Assembly: GCA_037893245.1 (NCBI GenBank)
Contig: JBAIAA010000543.1
Coordinates: 124,001 to 188,000 of the forward strand
Direction of reading: 5' to 3'
Source: Crossaster papposus
Taxonomy: Eukaryota > Echinodermata > Asteroidea > Velatida > Solasteridae
DNA length: 64,000 bases
Shown: positions 23,060-36,720 of the stretch, in pieces
How positions within the stretch are numbered: the stretch's first letter is position 1
How the letters are laid out: every line of letters starts with the position of its first letter
Position numbers and translations under genes: made by a program
The notes under the pieces: model-generated
The model's database searches: none
Told to the model about the DNA's origin: nothing
What the model saw: only the letters and a program-made list of their open reading frames with translations

Positions 23060-25020
23060 TGATCTACACCTCACTCAGCCGTCTCAGAAGGAACAGCACA
23101 GGTAAAAGACAGAGATAGAGTATATCCACGTGTCTCACTCAGCCTGCTCAGAAGGAACAGCAGAGGTAGAAGACAGAGATAGAGTATATTCACGTGTCTG
23201 ATCTACACCTCACCCAGGCTGCTCAGAAGGAACATCAGAGGTTGAAGACAGAGATAGAGTATATCCACGTGTCTGGTCTACACCTCACTCAGGGTGCTCA
23301 GAAGGAACAGCAGAGGTAGAAGACAGAGATAGAGTATATCCACGTGTCTGATTTACACCTCACTTAGCCTGCTCAGAATGAACAGCAGGGGTAGAAGACA
23401 GAAATAGAGTATATCCACGTGTCTCACTCAGCCTGCTCAGAAGGAACAGCAAAGGTAGAAGACAGAGATAGTGTATATCCACCTGTCTGATCTACACCTC
23501 ACTCAGGCTGCTCAGAAGGAACAGCAGAGGTAGAAGACAGTAATAGAGTATATCCACGTGTCTCACTCAGCTTGCTCAGAAGGAACAACAGAGGTAGAAG
23601 ACAGAGATAGAGTATATCCACGTGTCTCACTCAGCCTACTCAGAAGGAACAGCAGAGGTAGAAGACAGAGATAGAGTATATCCACGTGTCTCACTCACCT
23701 TGCTCAGAAGGAACAGCAGAGGTAGAAGACAGAGATAGAGTATATCCACTTGTCTCATTCAGCCTGCTCAGAAGGAACAGCAGAGGTAGAAGACAGTGAT
23801 AGAGTATATCCACGTGTCCGATCTACACCTCACTCAGCAGGCTCAGAAGGAACAGCACAGGTAAAAGACAGAGATAGAGTATATACACGTGTCTCACTCA
23901 GCCTGCTCAGAAGGAACAGCAGAGGTAGAAGACAGAGATAGAGTATATCCACGTGTCTGATCTACACCTCACTCAGCCTGCTCAGAAGGAACAGCAGGGG
24001 TAGAAGACAGAGATAGAGTATATCCACGTGTCTGATCTACACCTCACTCAGCCTGCTCAGAAGGAACAGCAGAGGTAGAAGACAGAGATAGAGTATATCC
24101 ACGTGTCTGATCTACACCTCACTCAGCTTGCTCAGAAGGAGCAGCAGAGGTAGAAGACAGAGATAGAGTATATCCACGTGTCTCACTCAGGCTGCTCAGA
24201 AGGAACAGCAGAGGTAGAAGACAGAGATAGAGTATATCCACGTGTCTGATCTACACCTCAATCAGGGTGCTCAGAAGGAACATCAGAGGTAGAAGACAGA
24301 GATATAGTATATCCACGTGTCTGATTTACACCTCACTTAGCCTGCTAAGAATGAACAGCAGAGGTAGAAGACAGAGATAGAGTATATCCACGTGTCTGAT
24401 CTACACCTCACTCAGCCTGCTCAGAAGGAACAGCAGGGTTAGAAGACAGAGATAGAGTATATCCACGTGTCTCACTCAGCCTGCTCAGAAGGAACAGCAG
24501 AGGTAGAAGACAGAGATAGTATATATCCACGTGTCTGATCTACACCTTACTCAGGCTGCTCAGAAGGAACAGCAAAGGTAGAAGACAGAGATATAGTATA
24601 TCCACGTGTCTGATTTACACCTCACTTAGCCTTCTCAGAATGAACAGCAGAGGTAGAAGTAAGATATCGAGTATATCCACGTGTCTGATCTACACCTCAC
24701 TCAGCAGGCTCAGAAGGAACCACAGAGGTAAAAGACAGAGATAGAGTATATCCACGTGTCTCACTCAGCCTGCTCAGAAGGAACAGCAGAGGTAGAAGAC
24801 AGAGATAGAGTATATTCACGTGTCTGATCTACACCTCACTCAGGCTGCTCAGAAGGAACATCAGAGGTTGAAGACAGAGATAGAGTATATCCACGTGTCT
24901 GATCTACACCTCACTCAGGGTGCTCAGAAGGAACAGCAGAGGTAGAAGACAGAGATAGAGTATATCCACGTGTCTGATTTACACCTCACTTAGCCTGCTC
25001 AGAATGAACAGCAGGGGTAG

Positions 25021-26606
25021 AAGACAGATATAGAGTATATCCACGTGTCTCACTCAGCCTGCTCAGAAGGAACAGCAGAGGTAGAAGACAGAGATAGTGT
25101 ATATCCACGTGTCTGATCTACACCTCACTCAGGCTGCTCAGAAGGAACAGCAGAGGTAGAAGACAGAGATAGAGTATATCCACGTGTCTGATTTACACCT
25201 CACTTAGCCTGCTCAGAATGAACAGCAGAGGTAGAAGACAGAGATATAGTATATCCACGTGTCTGATCTACACCTCACTCAGCCTTCTCAGAAGGAACAG
25301 CAGGGGTAGAAGACAGAGATAGAGTATATCCACGTGTCTCACTCAGCCTGCTCAGAAGGAACAGCAGAGGTAGAAGACAGAATATATAGTATATCCACGT
25401 GTCTGATTTACACCTCACTTAGCCTTCTCAGAATGAACAGCAGAGGTAGAAGACAGAGATAGAGTATATCCACGTGTCTGATCTACACCTCACTCAGCCT
25501 GCTCAGAAGGAACAGCAGGGGTAAAAGACAGAGATAGAGTATATCCACGTGTCTCACTCAGCCTGCTCAGAAGGAACAGCATAGGTAGAAGACAGAGATA
25601 GAGTATATTCACGTGTCTGATCTACACCTCACTCAGGCTGCTAAGAAGGAACATCAGAGGTATAAGACAGAGATAGAGTATATCCACCTGTCTGATCTAC
25701 ACCTCACTCAACCTGCTCAGAAGGAACACCAGAGGTAGAAGACAGAGATAAAGAATATTCACGTGTCTGATCTACACCTCACTCAGCCTGCTCAGAAGGA
25801 ACAGCAGAGGTAGCAGACAGATATAGAGTATATCCACGTGTCTCACTCAGGCTGCTCAGAAGGAACAGCAGAGGTAGAAGACAGAGATAGTGTATATCCA
25901 CGTGTCTGATCTACACCTCACTCAGGCTGCTCAGAAGGAACAGCAGAGGTAGAAGACAGAGATAGAGTATATCCACGTGTCTGATTTACACCTCACTTAG
26001 CCTGCTCAGAATGAACAGCAGAGGTAGAAGACAGAGATATAGTATATCCACGTGTCTGATCTACACCTCACTCAGCCTTCTCAGAAGGAACAGCAGGGGT
26101 AGAAGACAGAGATAGAGTATATCCACGTGTCTCACTCAGCCTGCTCAGAAGGAACAGCAGAGGTAGAAGACAGAATATATAGTATATCCACGTGTCTGAT
26201 TTACACCTCACTTAGCCTTCTCAGAATGAACAGCAGAGGTAGAAGACAGAGATAGAGTATATCCACGTGTCTGATCTACACCTCACTCAGCCTGCTCAGA
26301 AGGAACAGCAGGGGTAAAAGACAGAGATAGAGTATATCCACGTGTCTCACTCAGCCTGCTCAGAAGGAACAGCATAGGTAGAAGACAGAGATAGAGTATA
26401 TTCACGTGTCTGATCTACACCTCACTCAGGCTGCTAAGAAGGAACATCAGAGGTATAAGACAGAGATAGAGTATATCCACCTGTCTGATCTACACCTCAC
26501 TCAACCTGCTCAGAAGGAACACCAGAGGTAGAAGACAGAGATAAAGAATATTCACGTGTCTGATCTACACCTCACTCAGCCTGCTCAGAAGGAACAGCAG
26601 AGGTAG
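25021..26606 (+). repeat. 793-bp tandem pair in block C
   Basis: Counterpart of 14,180-15,765, with CAGAATATATAG anchors at about 25,382 and 26,175. Confidence 0.85.
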
Positions 26607-27180
26607 CAGACAGATATAGAGTATATCCACGTGTCTCACTCAGGCTGCTCAGAAGGAACAGCAGAGGTAGAAGACAGAGATAGAGTATATCCACGTGTCT
26701 GATCTACACCTCACTCAGCCTGCTCAGAAGGAACAGCAGAGGTAGAAGACAGAGATAGAGTATATCCACGTGTCTGATCTACACCTCACTCAGCCTGCTC
26801 AGAAGAAACAGCAGAGGTAGAAGACAGAGATAGAGTATATCCACGTGTCTTACTCAGCCTAATCAGAAGGAACAGCAGAGGTAGAAGACAGAGATAGAGT
26901 ATATCCACGTGTCTCACTCACCTTGCTCAGAATGAACAGCAGAGGTAGAAGACAGAGATAGAGTATATCCACGTGTCTCATTCAGCCTGCTCAGAAGGAA
27001 CAGCAGAGGTAGAAGACAGTGATAGAGTATATCCACGTGTCTGATCTACACCTCACTCAGCAGGCTCAGAAGGAACAGCACAGGTAAAAAACAGAGATAG
27101 AGTATATACACGTGTCTCACTCAGCCTGCTCAGAAGGAACAGCAGAGGTAGAAGACAGAGATAGAGTATATCCACGTGTC

Positions 27181-27469
27181 TGATCTACACCTCACTCAGC
27201 CTGCTCAGAAGGAACATCAGGGGTAGAAGACAGAGATAGAGTATATCCACGTGTCTGATCTACACCTCACTCAGCCTGCTCAGAAGGAACAGCAGAGGTA
27301 TAAGACAGAGATAGAGTATATCCACGTGTCTGATCTACACCTCACTCAGCTTGCTCAGAAGGAGCGGCAGAGGTAGAAGACAGAGATAGAGTATATCCAC
27401 GTGTCTCACTCAGGCTGCTCAGAAGGAACAGCAGAGGTAGAAGACAGAGATAGAGTATATCCACGTGTC
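27181..27469 (+). repeat. 289-bp L-L-L-S unit, first copy
   Basis: Monomers L 27181-27255, L 27256-27330, L 27331-27405 and S 27406-27469. A rare GGAGCGGCAG in the third L repeats exactly 289 bp later. Here the 289-bp length is made of a different set of monomer subtypes from the S-L-Lt-L unit. Confidence 0.92.
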
Positions 27470-27758
27470 TGATCTACACCTCCCTCAGCCTGCTCAGAAG
27501 GAACATCAGGGGTAGAAGACAGAGATAGAGTATATCCACGTGTCTGATCTACACCTCACTCAGCCTGCTCAGAAGGAACAGCAGAGGTAGAAGACAGAGA
27601 TAGAGTATATCCACGTGTCTGATCTACACCTCACTCAGCTTGCTCAGAAGGAGCGGCAGAGGTAGAAGACAGAGATAGAGTATATCCACGTGTCTCACTC
27701 AGGCTGCTCAGAAGGAACAGCAGAGGTAGAAGACAGAGATAGAGTATATCCACGTGTC
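27470..27758 (+). repeat. 289-bp L-L-L-S unit, second copy
   Basis: Direct tandem copy of 27,181-27,469. Two differences noticed: CACCTCCCTCAG at the start, and GAAGACAG where the first copy has TAAGACAG. The shared private GGAGCGGCAG argues for a very recent duplication. Confidence 0.92.
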
Positions 27759-30700
27759 TGATCTACACCTCACTCAGGGTGCTCAGAAGGAACAGCAGAG
27801 GTAGAAGACAGAGATAGAGTATATCCACGTGTCTGATTTACACCTCACTTAGCCTGCTAAGCATGAACAGCAGAGGTAGAAGACAGAGATAGAGTATATC
27901 CACGTGTCTCATTCAGCCTGCTCAGAAGGAACAGCAGAGGTAGAAGACAGTGATAGAGTATATCCACGTGTCTGATCTACACCTCACTCAGCAGGCTCAG
28001 AAGGAACAGCACAGGTAAAAGACAGAGATAGAGTATATACACGTGTCTCACTCAGCCTGCTCAGAAGGAACAGCAGAGGTAGAAGACAGAGATAGAGTAT
28101 ATCCACGTGTCTGATCTACACCTCACTCAGCCTGCTCAGAAGGAACAGCAGGGGTAGAATACAGAGATAGAGTATATCCACGTGTCTGATCTACACCTCA
28201 CTCAGCCTGCTCAGAAGGAACAGCAGAGGTAGAAGACAGAGATAGAGTATATCCACGTGTCTGATCTACACCTCACTCAGCTTGCTCAGAAGGAGCAGCA
28301 GAGGTAGAAGACATAGATAGAGTATATCCACGTGTCTCACTCAGGCTGCTCAGAAGGAACAGCAGAGGTAGAAGACAGAGATAGAGTATATCCACGTGTC
28401 TGATCTACACCTCACTCAGGGTGCTCAGAAGGAACAGCACAGGTAAAAGACAGAGATAGAGTATATACACGTGTCTCACTCAGCCTGCTCAGAAGGAACA
28501 GCAGAGGTAGAAGACAGAGATAGAGTATATCCACGTGTCTGATCTACACCTCACTCAGCCTGCTCAGAAGGAACAGCAGGGGTAGAAGACAGAGATAGAG
28601 TATATCCACGTGTCTGATCTACACCTCACTCAGCAGGCTCAGAAGGAACTGCACAGGTAAAAGACAGAGATAGAGTATATACACGTGTCTCACTCAGCCT
28701 GCTCAGAAGGAACATCAGAGATAGAAGACAGCGATAGAGTATATCCACGTGTCTGATCTACACCTCACTCAGCCTGCTCAGAAGGAACAGCAGGGATAGA
28801 AGACAGAGATAGAGTATATCCACGTGTCTGATCTACTCCTCACTCAGCCTGCTCAGAAGGAACAGCAGAGGTAGAAGACAGAGATAAAGTATATCCACGT
28901 GTCTGATCTACACCTCACTCAGCTTGCTCAGAAGGAGCAGCAGAGGTAGAAGACAGAGATAGAGTATATCCACGTGTCTCACTCAGGCTGCTCAGAAGGA
29001 ACATCAGAGGTAGAAGACAGAGATAGAGTATATCCATGTGTCTGATCTACACCTCACTCAGGGTGCTCAGAAGGAACAGCAGAGGTAGAAGACAGAGATA
29101 GAGTATATCCACGTGTCTGATTTACACCTCACTTAGCCTGCTAAGAATGAACAGCAGAGGTAGAAGACAGAGATAGAGTATATCCACGTGTCTGATCTAC
29201 ACCTCACTCAGCCTGCTCAGAAGGAACAGCAGGGGTAGAAGACAGAGATAGAGTATATCCACGTGTCTCACTCAGCCTGCTCAGAAGGAACAGCAGAGGT
29301 AGAAGACAGAGATAGTGTATATCCACGTGTCTGATCTACACCTCACTCAGGCTGCTCAGAAGGAACAGCAGAGGTAGAAGACAAAGATATAGTATATCCA
29401 CGTGTCTGATTTACACCTCACTTAGCCTTCTCAGAATGAACAGCAGAGGTAGAAGACAGAGATAGAGTATATCCACCTGTCTGATCTACACCTCACTAAA
29501 CCTGCTCAGAAGGAACACCAGAGGTAGAAGACAGAGATAGAGTATATCCACGTGTCTGATCTACACCTCACTCAGCCTGCTCAGAAGGAACAGCAGAGGT
29601 AGAAGACAGAGATAGAGTATATCCACGTGTCTCACTCAGGCTGCTCAGAAGGAACAGCAGAGGTAGACGACAGAGATAGAGTATATCCACGTGTCTGATC
29701 TACACCTCACTCAGCCTGCTCAGAAGGAACAGCAGAGGTAGAAGACAGAGATAGAGTATATCCACGTGTCTCACTCAGCCTTCTCAGAAGGAACAGCAGT
29801 GGTAGAAGACAGTGATGGAGTATATCCACGTGTCTCACTCAGCCTGCTCAGAAGGAACAGCAGAGGTAGAAGACAGAGATAGAGTATATCCACGTGTCTC
29901 ACTCAGCCTACTCAGAAGGAACAGCAGAGGTAGAAGACAGAGATAGAGTATATCCACGTGTCTCACTCACCTTGCTCAGAAGGAACAGCAAAGGTAGAAG
30001 ACAGAGATAGAGTATATCCACGTGTCTCACTCAGCCTGCTCAGAAGGAACAGCAGAGGTAGAAGACAGAGATAGAGTATATTCACGTGTCTGATCTACAC
30101 CTCACTCAGGCTGCTCAGAAGGAACATCAGGGGTTGAAGACAGAGATATAGTATATCCACGTGTCTGATCTACACCTCACTCAGCCTGCTCAGAAGGAAC
30201 AGCAGAGGTAGAAGACAAAGATAGAGTATATCCACGTGTCTGATCTACACCTCACTCAGCTTGCTCAGAAGGAGCAGCAGAGGTAGAAGACAGAGATAGA
30301 GTATATCCACGTGTCTCACTCAGGCTGCTCAGAAGGAACAGCAGAGGTAGAAGACAGAGATAGAGTATATCCACGTGTCTGATCTACACCTCACTCAGGG
30401 TGCTCAGAAGGAACAGCAGAGGTAGAAGACAGAGATAGAGTATATCCACGTGTCTGATTTACACCTCACTTAGCCTGCTAAAAATGAACAGCAGAGGTAG
30501 AAGACAGAGATAGAGTATATCCACGTGTCTGATCTACACCTCACTCAGCTTGCTCAGAAGGAGCAGCAGAGGTAGAATACAGAGATATAGTATATCCACG
30601 TGTCTCACTCAGGCTGCTCAGAAGGAACAGCAGAGGTAGAAGACAGAGATAGAGTATATCCACGTGTCTGATCTACACCTCACTCAGGGTGCTCAGAAGG

Positions 30701-32423
30701 AACAGCAGAGGTAGAAGACAGAGATAGAGTTTATCCACGTGTCTGATTTACACCTCACTTAGCCTGCTAAGAATGAACAGCAGAGGTAGAAGACAGAAAT
30801 AGAGTATATCCACGTGTCTGATCTACACCTCAATAAAGCCTGCTCAGAAGGAACAGCAGGGGTAGAAGACAGAGATAGAGTATATCCACGTGTCTCACTC
30901 AGCCTGCTCAGAAGGAACAGCAGAGGTAGAAGACAGAGATAGTGTATATCCACGTGTCTGATCTACACCTCACTCAGGCTGCTCAGAAGGAACAGCAGAG
31001 GTAGAAGACAAAGATATAGTATATCCACGTGTCTGATTTACACCTCACTTAGCCTTCTCAGAATGAACAGCAGAGGTAGAAGAAAGAGATAGAGTATATC
31101 CACGTGTCTGATTTACACCTCACTTAGCCTTCTCAGAATGAACAGCAGAGGTAGAAGAAAGAGATAGAGTATATCCACCTGTCTGATCTACACCTCACTC
31201 AACCTGCTCAGAAGGAACACCAGAGGTAGAAGACAGAGATAGTGTATATCCACGTGTCTGATCTACACCTCACTCAGCCTGCTCAGAAGGAACAGCAGGG
31301 GTAGAAGACAGAGATAGAGTATATCCACGTGTCTCACTCAGCATGCTCAGAAGGAACAGCAGAGGTAGAAGACAGAGATAGTGTATATCCACGTGTCTGA
31401 TCTACACCTCACTCAGGCTGCTCGGAAGGAACAGCAGAGGTAGAAGACAGAGATAGAGTATATCCACCTGTCTGATCTACACCTCACTCAACCTGCTCAG
31501 AAGGAACACCAGAGGTAGAATACAGAGATAGAGTATATCCACGTGTCTGATCTACACCTCACTCAGCCTGCTCAGAAGGAACAGCAGAGGTAGAAGACAG
31601 AGATAGAGTATATCCACGTGTCTCACTCACCTTGCTCAGAAGGAACAGCAGAGGTAGAAGACATAGATAGAGTATATCCACGTGTCTCATTCAGCCTGCT
31701 CAGAAGGAACAGCAGAGGTAGAAGACAGTGATAGAGTATATCTACGTGTCTGATCTACACCTCACTCAGCAGGCTCAGAAGGAACAGCACAGGTAAAAGA
31801 CAGAGATAGAGTATATACACGTGTCTCACTCAGCCTGCTCAGAAGGAACAGCAGAGGTAGAAGACAGAGATAGAGTTTATCCACGTGTCTGATCTACACC
31901 TCACTCAGGGTGCTCAGAAGGAACAGCAGAGGTAGAAGACAGAGATAGAGTATATCCACGTGTCTCACTCAGCTTGCTCAGAAGGAACAGCAGAGGTAGA
32001 AGATAGAGATAGAGTATATCCACGTGTCTCACCCAGGCTGCTCAGAAGGAACAGCAGAGGTAGAAGACAGAGATAGAGTATATCCACGTGTCTGATCTAC
32101 ACCTCACTCAGCCTGCTCAGAAGGAACAGCAGAGGTAGAAGACAGAGATAGAGTATATCCACGTGTCTCACTCAGCCTCCTCAGAAGGAACAGCAGTGGT
32201 AGAAGACAGTGATAGAGTATATCCACGTGTCTCACTCAGCCTGCTCAGAAGGAACAGCAGAGGTAGAAGACAGAGATAGAGTATATCCACGTGTCTCACT
32301 CAGCCTACTCAGAAGGAACAGCAGAGGTAGAAGACAGAGATAGAGTATATCCACGTGTCTCACTCACCTTGCTCAGAAGGAACAGCAGAGGTAGAAGACA
32401 GAGATAGAGTATATCCACGTGTC
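27759..32423 (+). repeat. Mixed array with partial copies of several units
   Basis: Continuous monomers with L-L-L-S and S-L-Lt-L series and two S-runs (about 29,770-30,070 and 32,165-32,423). A marker GACAGAAATAG near 30,795 is shared with 33,405 and 34,486. Tandem Lt monomers (two in a row with AGAAAGAGATAG) lie near 31,030-31,180. The only CATGTG form of the palindrome that I noticed is at 29,035. No gene. Confidence 0.8.
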
Positions 32424-33504
32424 TCACTCAGCCTGCTCAGAAGGAACAGCAGAGGTAGAAGACAGAGATATAGTATATCCACGTGTCTGATCTACACCTC
32501 ACTCAGGCTGCTCAGAAGGAACATCAGAGGTTGAAGACAGAGATATAGTATATCCACGTGTCTGATCTACACCTCACTCAGCCTGCTCAGAAGGAACAGC
32601 AGAGGTAGAAGACAAAGATAGAGTATATCCACGTGTCTGATCTACACCTCACTGAGTTTGCTCAGAAGGAGCAGCAGAGGTAGAAGACAGAGATAGAGTA
32701 TATCCACGTGTCTCACTCAGGCTGCTCAGAAGGAACAGCAGAGGTAGAAGACAGAGATAGAGTATATCCACGTGTCTGATCTACACCTCACTCAGGGTGC
32801 TCAGAAGGAACAGCAGAGGTAGAAGACAGAGATAGAGTATATCCACGTGTCTGATTTACACCTCACTTAGCCTGCTCAGAATGAACAGCAGGGGTAGAAG
32901 ACAGAGATAGAGTATATCCACGTGTCTCACTCAGCCTGCTCAGAAGGAACAACAGAGGTAGAAGACAAAGATAGTGTATATCCACGTGTCTGATCTACAC
33001 CTCACTCAGGCTGCTCAGAAGGAACAGCAGAGGTAGAAGACAGAGATAGAGTATATCCACGTTTCTGATTTACACCTCACTTAGCCTGCTAAGAATGAAC
33101 AGCAGAGGTAGAAGACAGAGATAGAGTATATCCACGTGTCTGATCTACACCTCACTCAGCTTGCTCAGAAGGAGCAGCAGAGGTAGAAGACAGAGATATA
33201 GTATATCCACGTGTCTCACTCAGGCTGCTCAGAAGGAACAGCAGAGGTAGAAGACAGAGATAGAGTATATCCACGTGTCTGATCTACACCTCACTCAGGG
33301 TGCTCAGAAGGAACAGCAGAGGTAGAAGACAGAGATAGAGTTTATCCACGTGTCTGATTTACACCTCACTTAGCCTGCTAAGAATGAACAGCAGAGGTAG
33401 AAGACAGAAATAGAGTATATCCACGTGTCTGATCTACACCTCACTCAGCCTGCTCAGAAGGAACAGCAGGGGTAGAAGACAGAGATAGAGTATATCCACG
33501 TGTC
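32424..33504 (+). repeat. 1,081-bp unit, first copy
   Basis: Fifteen monomers (11 L + 4 S), which is four 289-bp units less one L. It is followed directly by a second copy with the same edges at an S monomer. Only a few differences are visible, for example CACTGAGTTTG here against CACTCAGTTTG in the next copy. Confidence 0.92.
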
Positions 33505-34585
33505 TCACTCAGCCTGCTCAGAAGGAACAGCAGAGGTAGAAGACAGAGATATAGTATATCCACGTGTCTGATCTACACCTCACTCAGGCTGCTCAGAAGG
33601 AACATCAGAGGTTGAAGACAGAGATATAGTATATCCACGTGTCCGATCTACACCTCACTCAGCCTGCTCAGAAGGAACAGCAGAGGTAGAAGACAAAGAT
33701 AGAGTATATCCACGTGTCTGATCTACACCTCACTCAGTTTGCTCAGAAGGAGCAGCAGAGGTAGAAGACAGAGATAGAGTATATCCACGTGTCTCACTCA
33801 GGCTGCTCAGAAGGAACAGCAGAGGTAGAAGACAGAGATAGAGTATATCCACGTGTCTGATCTACACCTCACTCAGGGTGCTCAGAAGGAACAGCAGAGG
33901 TAGAAGACAGAGATAGAGTATATCCACGTGTCTGATTTACACCTCACTTAGCCTGCTCAGAATGAACAGCAGGGGTAGAAGACAGAGATAGAGTATATCC
34001 ACGTGTCTCACTCAGCCTGCTCAGAAGGAACAACAGAGGTAGAAGACAAAGATAGTGTATATCCACGTGTCTGATCTACACCTCACTCAGGCTGCTCAGA
34101 AGGAACAGCAGAGGTAGAAGACAGAGATAGAGTATATCCACGTTTCTGATTTACACCTCACTTAGCCTGCTAAGAATGAACAGCAGAGGTAGAAGACAGA
34201 GATAGAGTATATCCACGTGTCTGATCTACACCTCACTCAGCTTGCTCAGAAGGAGCAGCAGAGGTAGAAGACAAAGATATAGTATATCCACGTGTCTCAC
34301 TCAGGCTGCTCAGAAGGAACAGCAGAGGTAGAAGACAGAGATAGAGTATATCCACGTGTCTGATCTACACCTCACTCAGGGTGCTCAGAAGGAACAGCAG
34401 AGGTAGAAGACAGAGATAGAGTTTATCCACGTGTCTGATTTACACCTCACTTAGCCTGCTAAGAATGAACAGCAGAGGTAGAAGACAGAAATAGAGTATA
34501 TCCACGTGTCTGATCTACACCTCACTCAGCCTGCTCAGAAGGAACAGCAGGGGTAGAAGACAGAGATAGAGTATATCCACGTGTC
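33505..34585 (+). repeat. 1,081-bp unit, second copy
   Basis: Exact-length tandem copy of 32,424-33,504. Differences include GTCCGATC near 33,642 and ACAAAGATATAG near 34,272. Beyond 34,585 the next S monomer carries GATAGTAT and similarity to the unit ends. Confidence 0.92.
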
Positions 34586-35066
34586 TCACTCAGCCTGCTC
34601 AGAAGGAACAGCAGAGGTAGAAGACAGAGATAGTATATATCCACGTGTCTGATCTACACCTCACTCAGGCTGCTCAGAAGGAACAGCAGAGGTAGAAGAC
34701 AAAGATATAGTATATCCACGTGTCTGATTTACACCTCACTTAGCCTTCTCAGAATGAACAGCAGAGGTAGAAGAAAGAGATACAGTATATCCACGTGTCT
34801 GATCTACACCTCACTCAGCCTGCTCAGAAGGAACAGCAGAGGTAGAAGACAGAGATAGAGTATATCCACGTGTCTCACTCAGCCTACTCAGAAGGAACAG
34901 CAGAGGTAGAAGACAGAGATAGAGTATATCCACGTGTCTCACTCACCTTGCTCAGAAGGAATAGCAGAGGTAGAAGACATAGATAGAGTATATCCACGTG
35001 TCTCATTCAGCCTGCTCAGAAGGAACAGCAGAGGTAGAAGACAGTGATAGAGTATATCTACGTGTC

Positions 35067-36720
35067 TGATCTACACCTCACTCAGGGTGCTCAGAAGGAA
35101 CAGCAGAGGTAGAAGACAGAGATAGAGTATATCCACGTGTCTCACTCACCTTGCTCAGAAGGAACAGCAGAGGTAGAAGACAGAGATAGAGTATATCCAC
35201 GTGTCTCACTCAGCCTGATCAGAAGGAACAGCAGAGGTAGAAGATAGAGATAGAGTATATCCACGTGTCTCACCCAGGCTGCTCAGAAGGAACAGCAGAG
35301 GTAGAAGACAGAGATAGAGTATATCCACGTGTCTGATCTACACCTCACTCAGCCTGCTCAGAAGGAACAGCAGAGGTAGAAGACAGAGATAGAGTATATC
35401 CACGTGTCTCACTCAGCCTCCTCAGAAGGAACAGCAGTGGTAGAAGACAGTGATATAGTATATCCACGTGTCTCACTCAGCCTGCTCAGAAGGAACAGCA
35501 GAGGTAGAAGACAGAGATAGAGTATATCCACGTGTCTCACTCAGCCTACTCAGAAGGAACAGCAGAGGTAGAAGACAGAGATAGAGTATATCCACGTGTC
35601 TCACTCACCTTGCTCAGAAGGAACAGCAGAGGTAGAAGACAGAGATAGGGTATATCCACGTGTCTCACTTAGCCTGCTCAGAAGGAACAGCAGAGGTAGA
35701 AGACAGAGATAGAGTATATCCACGTGTCTGATCTACACCTCACTCAGCAGGCTCAGAAGGAACAACAGAGGTAAAAGACAGAGATAGAGTATATCCACGT
35801 GTCTCACTCAGCCTGCTCAGAAGGAACAGCAGAGGTAGAAGACAGAGATAGAGTATATTCACGTGTCTGATCTACACCTCACTCAGGCTGCTCAGAAGGA
35901 ACATCAGAGGTTGAAGACAGAGATATAGTATATCCACGTGTCTGATTTACACCTCACTTAGCCTGCTCAGAATGAACAGCAGGGGTAGAAGACAGAGATA
36001 AAGTATATCCACGTGTCTGATCTACACCTCACTCAGCCTGCTCAGAAAGAACAGCAGGGGTAGAAGACAGAGATAGAGTATATCCACGTGTCTCACTCAG
36101 CCTGCTCAGAAGGAACAGCAGAGGTAGAAGACAGAGATAGTGTATATCCACGTGTCTGATCTACACCTCACTCAGGCTGCTCAGAAGGAACAGCAGAGGT
36201 AGAAGACAGAGATATAGTATATCCACGTGTCTGATTTACACCTCACTTAGCCTTCTCAGAATGAACAGCAGAGGTAGAAGACAGAGATAGAGTATATTCA
36301 CGTGTCTGATCTACACCTCACTCAGCCTGCTCAGAAGGAACAGCAGGGGTAGAAGACAGAGATCGAGTATATCCACGTGTCGCACTCAGCCTGCTCAGAA
36401 GGAACAGCAGAGGTAGAAGACAGAGATAGTGTATATCCACGTGTCTGATCTACACCTCACTCAGGCTGCTCAAAAGGAACAGCAGAGGTAGAAGACAGAG
36501 ATAGAGTATATCCACGTGTCTGATTTACACCTCACTTAGCCTGCTCAGAATGAACAGCAGGGGTAGAAGACAGAGATAGAGTATATCCACGTGTCTCACT
36601 CAGCCTGCTCAGAAGGAACAGCAGAGGTAGAAGACAACGATAGTGTATATCCACGTGTCTGATCTACACCTCACTCAGGCTGCTCAGAAGGAACAGCAGA
36701 GGTAGAAGACAGAGATAGAG
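35067..36720 (+). repeat. Left member of a pair 5,981 bp apart
   Basis: It matches 41,048-42,701. Anchors are GAAGATAGAG (35,240 and 41,221), TCTGATTTAC (35,941 and 41,922) and the GATAGTG monomer (36,136 and 42,117). It starts with GGGTGCTC, CACCTTG, CCTGATC monomers and an S-run. Similarity weakens after about 36,290. Confidence 0.83.

Larger units (their letters stand above)
22538..27252 (+). repeat. Large block, copy C (offset 10,841 from copy A)
   Basis: Near-identical to 11,697-16,411. Unique to this copy are CCACTTGTC near 23,746 and GATAGAG in place of GATATAG near 25,169. It shares CAGCCTGCTC and GTATATAC with block B against block A. Past 27,252 the sequence continues with ordinary GTGTCTGATC instead of GTTTCTGATC, which sets the edge of identity. 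Confidence 0.9.
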
